Assembly (NCBI RefSeq): GCF_013085345.1
Contig: NZ_JABFAJ010000003.1
Location: forward strand, 248,001-312,000
From: Isoptericola sediminis
GTDB taxonomy: Bacteria; Actinomycetota; Actinomycetes; Actinomycetales; Cellulomonadaceae
Length of the DNA stretch: 64,000 bases
Direction: 5' to 3'
Position numbers and translations under genes: made by a program. Below, in pieces: positions 52,117 through 60,335 of the stretch. The notes below the pieces were generated by a model. The model saw nothing but the letters and a program-made list of their open reading frames with translations, did no database searches and had not been told where the DNA came from. The stretch's first letter is position 1. Each line of letters starts with the position of its first letter.

Positions 52117-53761
52117 AGAGCGCCTCCACGGTCCAGGCGCCCGCGGTCTGGGCGAGCAGCAGCCCGCGCCCGTCGTCGAGCACCGCCTGCAGGTGCACCC
52201 GCCGGGTGCCGCCGTCGGGCGCCCACCAGCGTTCGGCCAGCGGCCACGGGCCGGCCCAGCCGACGACGCGGTGCTCCTGGTCGTCCCAGCGCACCCGGTG
52301 CGGGTCGCCGCTGCGCCCGAGGCGGGCGTCGACCACGACGTCGGCGCCGGCGGCGTCCAGCAGCCGGGCGGGGGCGGGTTCGGGCAGCAGCGTGGCCGGG
52401 GCCGGGCTGGGCAGCGCCCCGGGCCAGGGCCGGTCGGGCGGGCGGTCGACGACGGCCTCCTCGCCGTAGGGCACGAGCCGGACCCGGTGGCGCGGGTCGC
52501 GGCCGCCGGCGCGGCGCACGGTGAGCACGGCGTCCCCGCCGAGCAGCCCCTGCACCCGGTCCAGCGCCTGGCGGGCGCGCTCGTCCTGCCCGGCGTCGGC
52601 GCCCCACAGGGCGGGCTGGTGGGTGCCGGCGGGGGCGACGTCCTCGGCAGCGAGGGCGAGGTGGACCACGGGGGCGACCTCGGGCGAGCCCGCGGTGCCG
52701 GTGCGCCGCCGGGCGGCGTCGGTCAGCCAGCCCTCGAGCTGCCAGCGCACCCGGTCGGTGATCCGGGCGGCGGACAGCCCGCCGGCGGCGGTGTCGGTGC
52801 GCCAGCAGCGCTCCAGCTCGCCCTCGGTCGTGCGGGCGGTGATGCGCAGCCGCCCGCAGGCCACGCCGTGGGCCACGAGCAGCGCGTGCAGCTCCTCGGC
52901 GAGCCGGCGGGCGGCGAACGCGGCGACGTCGACCCGGTCGGCGGGCGGGTCCAGCGCGGTGTCCACGGCCAGGTCGGCCTCGAGCCGGCGGCGGGCGGGC
53001 GGGCGCTCGTCCTCGCCGCGGGCCAGGCGGTGCGCCCAGGCGCCGAGGTCGCCGAACCGGGCGGCCACGCTCGCCGCGGGCAGGGCGGCGAGGTCGCCCA
53101 GGGTGTGCAGCCCGAGGCGCCACCACAGCCCGACGGCGTCGCGCACGGCCGCCACCACGCCGGGGTCGCACACGGCGTGCACGAGCTCGCCCACGGGCCG
53201 GGCGGCCAGCGCCGCCGCCGACCCGCCGGGCGGCACGACGGCGTCGGCGCGGGCGGCGAGCACCGCGGCCAGCAGCCCGTCGGCGACCCCGACCTGGCAC
53301 TCGTGGCCGGTCTCGGCCACCGCGTCGGCCAGCGCCTCGGCCAGCGCCGGCTCGGAGCCGTGGTAGCGCGCCGCGCCGTCGGCCGGCAGCAGCAGCAGGC
53401 CGGGACGGGCGATCTCCAGACCGGCCACGACGGTCTCGGCGGCCGCGGCCACGGGTTCGAAGGTGCGCGCGTCGCGTTCGTCGTCGGCCTCCAGCAGCAC
53501 GAGCTCGGGGCACGCCTCCTGGGCCTGACGACGCCGCATGCCGCGCCGCACGCCGGCGCGGCGCGCGACGGCGGAGGTCGCCACGACGCTGCGCCCCGCC
53601 GTCGTGCCCCCGCCGGCGCGGGCGCCCAGGACGGCGGCCGGCACGTGCGCGTCCAGCCCGGCGGCGGCCAGGGCCGCCACCACCGGCCAGTCCGGGACCC
53701 ACAGCGCCGCGGTGCGGGTGGTGGGGGCGTGCCGGGTCCCGCGGGGGCCGGGCGCGCTCAT
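52109..53761 (-). CDS. imuB: ImuB, Y-family polymerase-like mutasome protein
   Basis: The 550-residue protein is a Y-family polymerase homologue that lacks catalytic carboxylates: the N-terminal strand reads ALWVPDWPVVAAL where active enzymes have DxDxF. The palm, thumb (RFGDLGAWAHRLARGEDERP) and little-finger regions remain. ImuB is an adaptor tying ImuA' and DnaE2 to the beta clamp. Its ATG overlaps the ImuA' stop (ATGA). The C-terminus ends in an alpha/beta tail. Its frame is continuous with the imuA'-imuB-dnaE2 operon. Confidence 0.93.
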   Translation of the reverse strand: MSAPGPRGTRHAPTTRTAALWVPDWPVVAALAAAGLDAHVPAAVLGARAGGGTTAGRSVVATSAVARRAGVRRGMRRRQAQEACPELVLLEADDERDARTFEPVAAAAETVVAGLEIARPGLLLLPADGAARYHGSEPALAEALADAVAETGHECQVGVADGLLAAVLAARADAVVPPGGSAAALAARPVGELVHAVCDPGVVAAVRDAVGLWWRLGLHTLGDLAALPAASVAARFGDLGAWAHRLARGEDERPPARRRLEADLAVDTALDPPADRVDVAAFAARRLAEELHALLVAHGVACGRLRITARTTEGELERCWRTDTAAGGLSAARITDRVRWQLEGWLTDAARRRTGTAGSPEVAPVVHLALAAEDVAPAGTHQPALWGADAGQDERARQALDRVQGLLGGDAVLTVRRAGGRDPRHRVRLVPYGEEAVVDRPPDRPWPGALPSPAPATLLPEPAPARLLDAAGADVVVDARLGRSGDPHRVRWDDQEHRVVGWAGPWPLAERWWAPDGGTRRVHLQAVLDDGRGLLLAQTAGAWTVEALYD

Positions 53762-54567
53762 GCGACCCTCAGGTGCCGGTCGTCGGGCCGGCCGGGCCGG
53801 TCCTGCGCGACGGTGTCCGCCGGGGCGGTGAGGGGCGGCTCGCCGCCGAGCGGCACCTCGACGTCGATCTCCACCGGGCGGGCGGACGCCCCGCGCCCGG
53901 TGCGCAGCACGCGCAGGGTGCGCCGGTGCAGCCAGCCCGCCCCGGCGTCCACGCCGGTCCAGGTCCCGCCGCGGGCGTCGAGGGTGACGTGGGCGCCGGC
54001 CCAGCGGCCGGTCGCGACCAGGACGGCCTCGCGCTGGCGGGCCCGGGCGGCGAGGCGGCGCCGGTCGGCGTCGGCCAGGGGGGCCTGCGGACCGACCACG
54101 ACGACGTCCATGCCGTCCAGCAGCGCGGCCAGCACCGCGGGGGCGTCCGGGCCGGGGGCGGGCACGACGACGGTGCGCGCCAGGTCGATCCCGGCGTCGG
54201 CGGCGGCCAGCAGCCCGACGGCCGGCGCCCCGACCAGGACGGTCCAGGCGCCGGCGCGCGAGGGCGCGGCCAGCAGCCCGAGCAGCAGGCTCGTCGACCC
54301 CTGCACCGCCAGGACGCCGCCGGTGGGCAGCACCCCGCCGGGCAGCAGCGGCGCGAGGTCCGGGTGCACGGCGCGGCCGCCGCGGGGCGGGGCGGTCCGG
54401 GGCGGCCCGGCGGCGGGCGGTGCGTCGTCGCCGGGACCGGGCACGCCGACCGGGGTCGGCCGCGGCCGCGCGGGGGCCGCACGCTCCGCGGACCGCAGGG
54501 CGGCGAGCGCCCGCGCGTGCCGTGCGGCGTGGTCGCTGCGGGCGGGAGCCTCGGGGACGACGGTCAC
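53758..54567 (-). CDS. imuA: ImuA' (RecA-like accessory protein of the mutasome)
   Basis: With the GTG start at 54567, preceded by GGAGGGGG, the protein has 269 residues. Its RecA-like core is degenerate: LLPGGVLPTGGVLAVQGSTSLLLGLL occupies the Walker A position without the GKT, and VVVVPAPGPDAPAVLAALLDGMDVVVVGP follows. ImuA' of actinobacteria is an essential DnaE2 partner that binds ImuB. The gene is first in the operon, whose SOS box and promoter lie 51-105 nt upstream. Confidence 0.9.
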   Translation of the reverse strand: MTVVPEAPARSDHAARHARALAALRSAERAAPARPRPTPVGVPGPGDDAPPAAGPPRTAPPRGGRAVHPDLAPLLPGGVLPTGGVLAVQGSTSLLLGLLAAPSRAGAWTVLVGAPAVGLLAAADAGIDLARTVVVPAPGPDAPAVLAALLDGMDVVVVGPQAPLADADRRRLAARARQREAVLVATGRWAGAHVTLDARGGTWTGVDAGAGWLHRRTLRVLRTGRGASARPVEIDVEVPLGGEPPLTAPADTVAQDRPGRPDDRHLRVA

Positions 54568-54617
54568 ACGCCCCCTCCCCCCGGTGATGCGGCGGCCGAC
54601 GGACCGTCGACCATTGT

Positions 54618-54633
54618 TCGAACGTCTGTTCGA
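54618..54633 (-). promoter_or_regulatory. LexA SOS box of the imuA'-imuB-dnaE2 operon
   Basis: TCGAACgtctGTTCGA is a perfect match to the actinobacterial LexA box (TCGAAC-N4-GTTCGA). It is embedded in two copies of GTTCGAAC (54616-54623 and 54628-54635) and lies just downstream of the -10, where bound LexA would block transcription. This explains DNA-damage induction of the operon. Confidence 0.95.
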
Positions 54634-54641
54634 ACATGTCT

Positions 54642-54672
54642 CTAGTACACGCGCCGCGGCGTCGGGTGTCAA
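54642..54672 (-). promoter_or_regulatory. promoter of the imuA'-imuB-dnaE2 operon
   Basis: A perfect TTGACA -35 (54667-54672) and TACTAG -10 (54642-54647) on the minus strand, spaced 19 nt. It lies upstream of the LexA box and of the 51-nt leader. Confidence 0.75.
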
Positions 54673-54756
54673 CCGGGTCGCCGAGGCCTGGCACACTGGA
54701 CCGGGCGCGCGGGAGAACCCCGCCCCCGACCGTCACCGTCGACGAGAGGACCCTCG

Positions 54757-55518
54757 ATGACCCCCACCACTGACCGCGTCGCGATCGTCACCGGCGCCGC
54801 CCGCGGCATCGGCGCCGCCACCGCCGCCCGGCTCGCCGCGGACGGCCACGCCGTGGCGCTGCTCGACCTGCGCGAGGAGGCCGCGGCCGAGACCGCCGCC
54901 ACCCTCGTCGCGGACGGGCACCGCGCGCTCGGCGTCGGCGTGGACGTCGCCGACGAGCAGTCCGTGACCGACGCCGTCGAGCGCGTGGTCGCCGAGCTCG
55001 GCGCCCCGACGGTGCTGGTCAACAACGCCGGCATCCTGCGCGACAACCTGCTGTTCAAGATGTCCGCCGACGACTGGGACGCCGTGCTCGGGGTCCACCT
55101 GCGCGGCGCGTTCCTCATGACCCGTGCCGTGCAGCGGTACATGGTCGACGCCGGGTGGGGCCGCATCGTCAACCTGTCCAGCACCTCGGCCCAGGGGCAC
55201 CGCGGCCAGGCGAACTACTCCGCGGCCAAGGCCGGCATGCAGGGGTTCACCAAGACCCTCGCCGTCGAGCTCGGCAAGTTCGGCGTCACGGCCAACGCCG
55301 TGGCCCCCGGGGTCATCGAGACCGACATGATCGCCGAGACCGCCCAGCGGGTCGGCGTGCCGCTGGAGGACTTCCTGGCCGGCATCGCGAAGGACGTCCC
55401 GGCCGGCCGCGTCGGGCGGCCCGAGGACATCGCCGCGGCCGTGTCGTTCTTCTGCTCGCCCGAGGCAGGGTACACCAACGGTCAGGTGCTGTACGTCGCG
55501 GGCGGCCCCAAGGACTGA
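54757..55518 (+). CDS. fabG: 3-oxoacyl-ACP reductase (FabG-like SDR)
   Basis: The 253-residue SDR has TGAARGIGAATA, the NNAGILRDNLLFKM strand that is characteristic of FabG, the catalytic Ser (LSSTSA) and YSAAK, and the ending FLASPE-like FFCSPEAGYTNGQVLYVAGGPKD. FabG reduces 3-oxoacyl-ACP with NADPH in fatty-acid synthesis; solitary copies like this may act on other substrates. GAGAGGA stands before the ATG at 54757. It converges with the toroid protein gene. Confidence 0.92.
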   Translation: MTPTTDRVAIVTGAARGIGAATAARLAADGHAVALLDLREEAAAETAATLVADGHRALGVGVDVADEQSVTDAVERVVAELGAPTVLVNNAGILRDNLLFKMSADDWDAVLGVHLRGAFLMTRAVQRYMVDAGWGRIVNLSSTSAQGHRGQANYSAAKAGMQGFTKTLAVELGKFGVTANAVAPGVIETDMIAETAQRVGVPLEDFLAGIAKDVPAGRVGRPEDIAAAVSFFCSPEAGYTNGQVLYVAGGPKD

Positions 55519-55525
55519 CGGCCGC

Positions 55526-56497
55526 TCACGCGCCGTCCCACCACCGCAGCAGGAGCGTCCCGGCCAGCGTGAGCCACCGCGAGGGCTCACCGGCCGGGAC
55601 GTCCACCTCGAACCACTCCTCGCCCGGGTGGTGGCGGTCGCGCACCCAGGTGCCGTCCTCGCGGCGGGCCGCCCGCACGACCTCGACCGCGTCCGCCAGC
55701 CGCTCGTCCGGGGCGAGGCCGTCGTACGCCGCGGCGCGCCGGACGTGGTCGGCCGCGCGCAGCACGCTGTAGCGGCCGCGGTACGGGTACTCGGCCGGCA
55801 GCACCCACGGGCCGACGAGCTCGCCGGTGGACAGCCGGTACATCAGGCGGCGCCGCAGCAGGTACTCCTGGCCCGTGCGACGCGCCTCACGGGCGCGCTC
55901 GTCGCCGCCGACGCGCTGCTCGTAGTCCAGCAGCCCGGAGACCACGTTCAGCGTCGAGGTGACCGAGGAGACCGTGGCCCCGTCCACCCAGTCGCAGTTC
56001 CACCCACCGTCGGCCCGGCGCACCTCGAGCAGGTGCTCCAGGACCGGCTCGACGTCCACGCCGAGCCAGGCGCCGTTGGCGAGGGTGAAGGCGTTGATGC
56101 AGCAGTCGACCTCCCCGCCCCAGTAGGGCAGGTCGTCGTACTCCCACCGGCAGCCCCGGGCGAGGCGGCCGGGGGTGTCAAGGGCGCGCAGCACCGCGGC
56201 GTCCAGGCCCCACTCGCGCAGCGCGTTGAGCGACCAGGTGGTCGCCGTCCAGGGCTGGGGCGGGTCGACCTCGGCGCGCTGCACGGCGAAGTACGCCTGC
56301 CCGCCCGGGAAGAACGCGCCGCCGGCCCACCGGCCGTCGTCGTCCTGCAGCGCCAGCAGCCGGGCACCGAACCCCTCGGTCGCCACCCGGGCGCGCGTGG
56401 CGCGCCAGACGCTCTCGTCGAGCTCGAGCAGGTCGCGCTCCACCTGCCAGCGCAGCGCCGGGTCGGCGTCGAGCAGCCACGAGGTGGGCACGGTCAT
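55526..56497 (-). CDS. alpha/alpha-toroid (terpenoid-cyclase/prenyltransferase-fold) protein of unknown function
   Basis: The 323-residue protein is built of helical-hairpin repeats typical of squalene-cyclase-like toroids: DDDGRWAGGAFFPGGQAYF, VRRADGGWNCDWVDG, VSSVTSTLNVVSGLLDYE and ARREDGTWVRDRHHPGEEW. The G-G-W-N and G-x-W segments correspond to QW-like repeats, but no DxDD/DDxD acid motif is present, so cyclase activity is not supported. Similar proteins are common and uncharacterised in actinobacteria. TACGAT at 56504-56509 is 6 nt before the ATG. Confidence 0.8.
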   Translation of the reverse strand: MTVPTSWLLDADPALRWQVERDLLELDESVWRATRARVATEGFGARLLALQDDDGRWAGGAFFPGGQAYFAVQRAEVDPPQPWTATTWSLNALREWGLDAAVLRALDTPGRLARGCRWEYDDLPYWGGEVDCCINAFTLANGAWLGVDVEPVLEHLLEVRRADGGWNCDWVDGATVSSVTSTLNVVSGLLDYEQRVGGDERAREARRTGQEYLLRRRLMYRLSTGELVGPWVLPAEYPYRGRYSVLRAADHVRRAAAYDGLAPDERLADAVEVVRAARREDGTWVRDRHHPGEEWFEVDVPAGEPSRWLTLAGTLLLRWWDGA

Positions 56498-56575
56498 GCC
56501 GCGATCGTAGGGCGCGGGGCAGGCCCGCCCGCGTGTGCCGTTGCCGCCGCCGGGGGTGCGTACCAGGGTGGGGGC

Positions 56576-57106
56576 ATGGACTTCACACGGCCGACCCCAC
56601 CGGACCCCTACTCGCTGCTGCCCGTCCCGGCGACGTTCGAGCTCACGAGCGCCGACGTCACCGAGGGCGACCCGATGGCTGCCGACCACGCCGCCGACGG
56701 CGGCAACACCTCCCCGGCGCTGGCCTGGTCCGGGTTCCCGCCCGAGACGAAGTCGTTCGTCGTCAGCTGCTTCGACCCGGACGCGCCCACGCCGTCGGGC
56801 TACTGGCACTGGCACGTCCTGGACGTCCCGGCCTCGGTGACCTCGCTGCCGCGCGGTGCCGGGTCGCCCGACGGCGACGGGCTGCCCGCCGGCGCCTTCC
56901 AGCTCACCTCGGACGGCGGGCAGATCGGCTTCGAGGGCGCCGGGCCGCCGCCCGGCGACCACGCCCACCGCTACGTCTTCGCGGTGCACGCCCTCGACGT
57001 GGACACCCTCGGCCTGACCACCGAGAACACGAACGTGCACGCCGCGTTCAACGTGTACTTCCACGTCATCGCCCGCGCCACGCTGACCGGGACCTATCGC
57101 CGATGA
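56576..57106 (+). CDS. YbhB/YbcL-family (PEBP, Raf-kinase-inhibitor-like) protein
   Basis: The 176-residue protein follows the bacterial PEBP pattern: FELTSADVTEGDPMAADHAADGGNTSPALAWSGFPPETKSFVVSCFDPDAPTPSGYWHWHVLDVPASV (ligand-site Asp, Pro and His) and HRYVFAVHALDV. Bacterial PEBPs bind phosphate-type ligands but their role is unclear. The stop overlaps the next gene (ATGA), coupling it to a YbaK protein. Start ATG 56576. Confidence 0.93.
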   Translation: MDFTRPTPPDPYSLLPVPATFELTSADVTEGDPMAADHAADGGNTSPALAWSGFPPETKSFVVSCFDPDAPTPSGYWHWHVLDVPASVTSLPRGAGSPDGDGLPAGAFQLTSDGGQIGFEGAGPPPGDHAHRYVFAVHALDVDTLGLTTENTNVHAAFNVYFHVIARATLTGTYRR

Positions 57107-57690
57107 GCGAGACCGCCGGGGCGGGGCTGCCCACGCTGGGCGACCTGGGGTGGGAGCCCGCCCTGCAGCGGCCCGACCTGCTGGCGGCGCCCGTCGCCGC
57201 GGCGCTGCGCGACTGGGCCGCCACGGACGCCCGGGTCGCGCGACAGGTGGCCGTCGCCGAGATCGACCCCGACCACGCCGACACGGCGACGCTCAACGAG
57301 GTCCACGGGCTCCCGCCCGAGGCGTCGGCGAACTGCGTCGTGGTGGCCGGCCGGCGCGGCGAGGTCGAGCGCGTCGCGGCCTGCGTCGTGCCCGCCACGA
57401 CGTTCGCCGACGTCAACACCCGGGTGCGCAAGCTGCTCGACGCCCGCAAGGCGTCCTTCCTGCCGATGGACCGCGCCACGAGCGAGTCCGGCATGGCCTA
57501 CGGCGGCATCACCCCGATCGGGGTGCCGGCCGCGTGGCGGGTCCTGGTGGACGGCCGCTTCGACGACGCCGCGGCCCCGGCCCTGATGGGCTCCGGGCTG
57601 CGGTCCTCGAAGCTGCTCATGCCCGGCGACCTGCTGTGCGCCGCGCCGGGCGTCGAGGTCGTCGACGACCTGGGTGTGGTGCGGGACTGA
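57103..57690 (+). CDS. YbaK/EbsC-family aminoacyl-tRNA deacylase
   Basis: The 195-residue protein has the YbaK/ProX editing fold: SANCVVVAGRRGEVERVAACVVPATTFADVNTRVRKLLDARKASFLPMDRATSESGMAYGGITPIGVP, including the conserved Lys (RKASF) and GGITPIG loop that bind the 3'-end of mischarged tRNA. It likely hydrolyses Cys- or Ala-tRNAPro-type mischarged tRNAs. It abuts the convergent SIP gene directly: the two stops are adjacent at 57688-57693. Confidence 0.92.
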   Translation: MSETAGAGLPTLGDLGWEPALQRPDLLAAPVAAALRDWAATDARVARQVAVAEIDPDHADTATLNEVHGLPPEASANCVVVAGRRGEVERVAACVVPATTFADVNTRVRKLLDARKASFLPMDRATSESGMAYGGITPIGVPAAWRVLVDGRFDDAAAPALMGSGLRSSKLLMPGDLLCAAPGVEVVDDLGVVRD

Positions 57691-58671
57691 TCAGCACTCG
57701 GAGCGGCCGCGCCGCCAGTAGCCCATGAAGGCCACGGACCGGCGGTCCACGCCCTTGGTGCGCACCAGGTAGCGGCGCAACGTCTTGATGACGCCGGCCT
57801 CGCCGGCCAGCCAGGCGTACAGCACCGTGTCCTGCGCCAGGGGGCGCCCGTCGGCGTCGACCGGGACCTCCCACAGCAGGTCGGTGTCGACGTCGACGTC
57901 GGCCAGCTCGGCGGACGGCGTCGCGGCCGCGCCGTCCGCCGTCGGGCGCACGCCCATCGCCAGCAGGCGGTCGGCGGCGTCCTGCACGGCCGGGACGAGG
58001 ACGTCGCCGTGCTCCGCGCCGTCGCGTGGCAACCAGGTGACCCGCACGCCCGCCGGAGCGGCGAGCGTCCAGCGGTCCTCGGCGTGCGGCACCTCGAGGA
58101 AGACCTCCCCGACGGCGTCCGCGGGCAGCGACTCGCAGATCGACGCGATGGCCGGCACGGCGGTCTCGTCGCCGGCCAGCAGCAGGGCGTGGCTCGAGGA
58201 CGGCGGGGCGAACTCGCGCCCGCCGTGCGGGCCGCCGTCGTAGGCCGCGTTCGGCCCCAGGATGACCAGGGGCGAGCCCGGCCGGGCCCCGTTCGCCCAC
58301 CGCGAGGCGGGACCGGTGTCCCCGTGCAGGACGATGTCGACGTCCACCTCGCGCCGCGCGGGCCGCACGGCGCGCACGGTGTAGGTGCGCAGCGGGTTGC
58401 GACGCTCCTCGGGCAGGGCGCGCCAGGAGGTGAACCAGTCCGGGTTCTGCCGGTCCAGGTACTCCCAGCCGCCGCACGGCGCGGGCAGCAGGAACTTGAT
58501 CCGCTGGTCGCGGCCGTTGTCGGCGAACTCGTGCAGGTCCTCACCGGTGAAGGTGATCCGCACGAAGGAGGGGCACAGCCGCGTGACGCGCAGGACCTCG
58601 ACGTCGAACATGCGCCAGGGGCGGGGCGCGACGGAGGTCTCGGTCGGGGAGTCGGTCACGGCTTCGGTCAC
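57691..58671 (-). CDS. siderophore-interacting protein (FAD/NAD(P)H ferric reductase)
   Basis: The 326-residue protein is a SIP/ViuB reductase releasing iron from ferric siderophores. The FAD-binding [10 protein letters not shown] motif, the NAD(P)-binding [28 protein letters not shown], and the typical C-terminus [35 protein letters not shown] are all present. GTG start at 58671 with TAGGCT (58679-58684) 7 nt upstream, overlapped by an iron box (58672-58690). So the transcript is probably leaderless and iron-repressed. Confidence 0.94.
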   Translation of the reverse strand: MTEAVTDSPTETSVAPRPWRMFDVEVLRVTRLCPSFVRITFTGEDLHEFADNGRDQRIKFLLPAPCGGWEYLDRQNPDWFTSWRALPEERRNPLRTYTVRAVRPARREVDVDIVLHGDTGPASRWANGARPGSPLVILGPNAAYDGGPHGGREFAPPSSSHALLLAGDETAVPAIASICESLPADAVGEVFLEVPHAEDRWTLAAPAGVRVTWLPRDGAEHGDVLVPAVQDAADRLLAMGVRPTADGAAATPSAELADVDVDTDLLWEVPVDADGRPLAQDTVLYAWLAGEAGVIKTLRRYLVRTKGVDRRSVAFMGYWRRGRSEC

Positions 58672-58690
58672 GTAGGTCAGCCTAACCTCA
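58672..58690 (-). promoter_or_regulatory. DtxR/IdeR iron box of the SIP gene
   Basis: GTAGGTCAGCCTAACCTCA matches the 19-bp DtxR/IdeR consensus at about 16 positions (the inverted repeat TTAGGTTAGSCTAACCTAA). It covers the -10 element of the SIP gene, so Fe-loaded regulator would block transcription. Confidence 0.9.
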
Positions 58691-58827
58691 CCTGACCAGG
58701 CTCCGGCAAGAGTGACCCGCACCACACACCGGGCGCCACCCCGGTCGGAACAACGGTGCCGGACGGTCGGTTGGCGACGGCGGGCCCCCCGCGGCCCGTA
58801 CCGCATCCCGAGGAGAGCGACGCCCGC

Positions 58828-59478
58828 ATGCCTGCCACCCCGATCCGTGTCGACGTCTGGTCCGACATCGCCTGCCCGTTCTGCTACATCGGCAAGCGCA
58901 ACCTGGAGGCGGCCGTCGAGGTCGCCGACGTCCCGGCAGAGATCGTCTACCACTCGTTCGAGCTCTCCCCGGACCTCCCCGTGGACACCACGGGCAGCCA
59001 CGCCGAGATGCTGGCCGCGAAGATGGGCGTGGACGTCGACCAGGCGCACCAGATGGAGCGGCGCACCACGGAGCTCGCCGCCCGCGCGGGCCTCGCCTTC
59101 GACTACGAGCAGGTCCACCCGGCCAACACCCGGGCCGCGCACCGTCTGCTGCACCACGCCCTGGCCCACGGACACCAGGCCCGGCTCAAGGAGCGCCTGC
59201 TCGCGGCCTACTTCACCGAGGGGCGGCACGTCGGTCGCCACGACGAGCTCGCCGACCTGGCCGCCGAGGTCGGGCTGGACCGCGAGGAGGCACTGGGGGT
59301 CCTCACCGACGGCTCGTTCGGCGCCGCGGTCGACCAGGACGTCGCCCAGGCCGCCTCCCTCGGCATCCGGGGCGTGCCGTTCTTCGTCCTGGACTCACGG
59401 TTCGCGGTCTCCGGCGCGCAGCCGGTGGAGGTCTTCGTCGACGCGCTCCGGCAGGCCGCCGCCGAGGACGCCGCGTGA
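58828..59478 (+). CDS. DsbA-family oxidoreductase (FrnE-like)
   Basis: The 216-residue protein has the thioredoxin-fold start [24 protein letters not shown] with the CPFC active site near residues 17-20, a helical insert ([19 protein letters not shown]), and the cis-Pro loop [25 protein letters not shown]. This is the FrnE branch of cytoplasmic DsbA-like disulfide isomerases, which act under oxidative stress. GAGGAGAG lies 11-12 nt before the ATG. A small downstream frame overlaps it by GTGA. Confidence 0.92.
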   Translation: MPATPIRVDVWSDIACPFCYIGKRNLEAAVEVADVPAEIVYHSFELSPDLPVDTTGSHAEMLAAKMGVDVDQAHQMERRTTELAARAGLAFDYEQVHPANTRAAHRLLHHALAHGHQARLKERLLAAYFTEGRHVGRHDELADLAAEVGLDREEALGVLTDGSFGAAVDQDVAQAASLGIRGVPFFVLDSRFAVSGAQPVEVFVDALRQAAAEDAA

Positions 59479-59633
59479 GCACCCCGGACCGCCCCGCCGA
59501 CCGGCCCTCCGACGACGGCACCCCCACCGGACCGTTCGTCGTCCTCGGTGACCCCGGGGCGGCGCTGTGCGAGGGAGACGCGTGCGCCGCCCCCGGTGCC
59601 GCGGCGCCGCAGGAGGCTCAGCCGACGGACTGA
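59475..59633 (+). CDS. small hypothetical protein with CxxxxC
   Basis: A 52-codon frame starts with GTG overlapping the DsbA stop (GTGA) and ends at a TGA at 59631. Its product is Pro/Asp-rich with the segment LCEGDACAAP, two cysteines five residues apart. Translational coupling to a thiol oxidoreductase and the cysteine pair make it plausible as a real small protein, but the convergent MerR gene overlaps its last 16 nt, and codon bias alone does not prove it. Confidence 0.4.
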   Translation: MSTPDRPADRPSDDGTPTGPFVVLGDPGAALCEGDACAAPGAAAPQEAQPTD

Positions 59634-60256
59634 CCGTCGGCGCCCTCGTCGCGTCCGCTCTCCTGCTGCTGGGCGAAGCGGCGCAGCGTGAGCAGCACGG
59701 CGTCGGTCAGCAGCGTGCCGACCACGACCTGTCGCATCGCCGCGGCCGGCGCCGCTGGCACGGTGGCCAGGTCGGCACGAGCCACCCGCTCGGCCGCGTC
59801 GCACAGGACCTCGAGGTGCTCGTCGCCGACGGGGACCCCGGCTCGCTCCGCGTCGCGCAGCTGGACGGCCAGCCGCGCGGTCAGCACCGGGTCGTCGTAC
59901 CACCCGCGGGCCGCGACGACGGCGGCCGCCCGGCGCCGGACCCCTTCGCCGACGGCGTCGTCCGCGACGTCGGCGGACTCGTCCGCGAGCAGCGCCCCCT
60001 GCGCGGCGCCGAGCAGTGCGTGCCGCGACGCCGGCGGGTCGTCCAGGGCGGCCAGGACGTCCCGCACGCCCGCAAGACTGAGACCGCCGGACTCCGTCAG
60101 CGCCCGCACCAGGCGCACCCGGTCGACGTGCCGGTCGCCGTAGGACGCCTGTGTCCGCGACGTCGCCTCGCCCGCCGGCACCAGCCCCTCGCGCAGGTAG
60201 TACTTGATCGTCGCCACCGGCACCCCGGTGCGCTCGGCCAGCCCCGAGATCCGCAT
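59618..60256 (-). CDS. MerR-family transcriptional regulator
   Basis: The 212-residue protein begins MRISGLAERTGVPVATIKYYLREGLVPAGEATSRTQASYGDRHVDRVRLVRALTESGGLSL, a standard MerR domain, followed by a helical C-terminal domain that lacks metal-binding cysteines, so a small organic ligand is likely. GAGGAGGGG precedes the ATG at 60256. It is divergent from a DUF4188 gene, and its site lies in the shared promoter region, in the 19-bp spacer typical of MerR-controlled promoters. Confidence 0.92.
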   Translation of the reverse strand: MRISGLAERTGVPVATIKYYLREGLVPAGEATSRTQASYGDRHVDRVRLVRALTESGGLSLAGVRDVLAALDDPPASRHALLGAAQGALLADESADVADDAVGEGVRRRAAAVVAARGWYDDPVLTARLAVQLRDAERAGVPVGDEHLEVLCDAAERVARADLATVPAAPAAAMRQVVVGTLLTDAVLLTLRRFAQQQESGRDEGADGQSVG

Positions 60257-60272
60257 CGTCCCCTCCTCGCTC

Positions 60273-60321
60273 TTGACATTGGAGAGTAGCACTCCCCAAT
60301 AATGGATAGCACTGCTATCCA
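60273..60321 (+). promoter_or_regulatory. MerR-controlled promoter of the DUF4188 gene with two operators
   Basis: TTGACA (60273-60278) and AATAAT (60298-60303) are spaced 19 nt, the over-long spacer that MerR proteins correct by twisting DNA. The spacer holds an imperfect repeat (GAGT-agc-ACTC, 60284-60294). Overlapping the -10, TGGATAGCACTGCTATCCA (60303-60321) is a perfect palindrome of 9-bp arms. Both sites share TAGCACT, 22 bp apart. Confidence 0.8.
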
Positions 60322-60335
60322 ATGAAGGAGCGACG

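Noticed and set aside
53450-53470. GGTTCGA-like T-loop string suggesting a tRNA
   Set aside because: It lies inside imuB coding sequence, and no acceptor or anticodon stem can be formed around it. No tRNA was found anywhere in the window.
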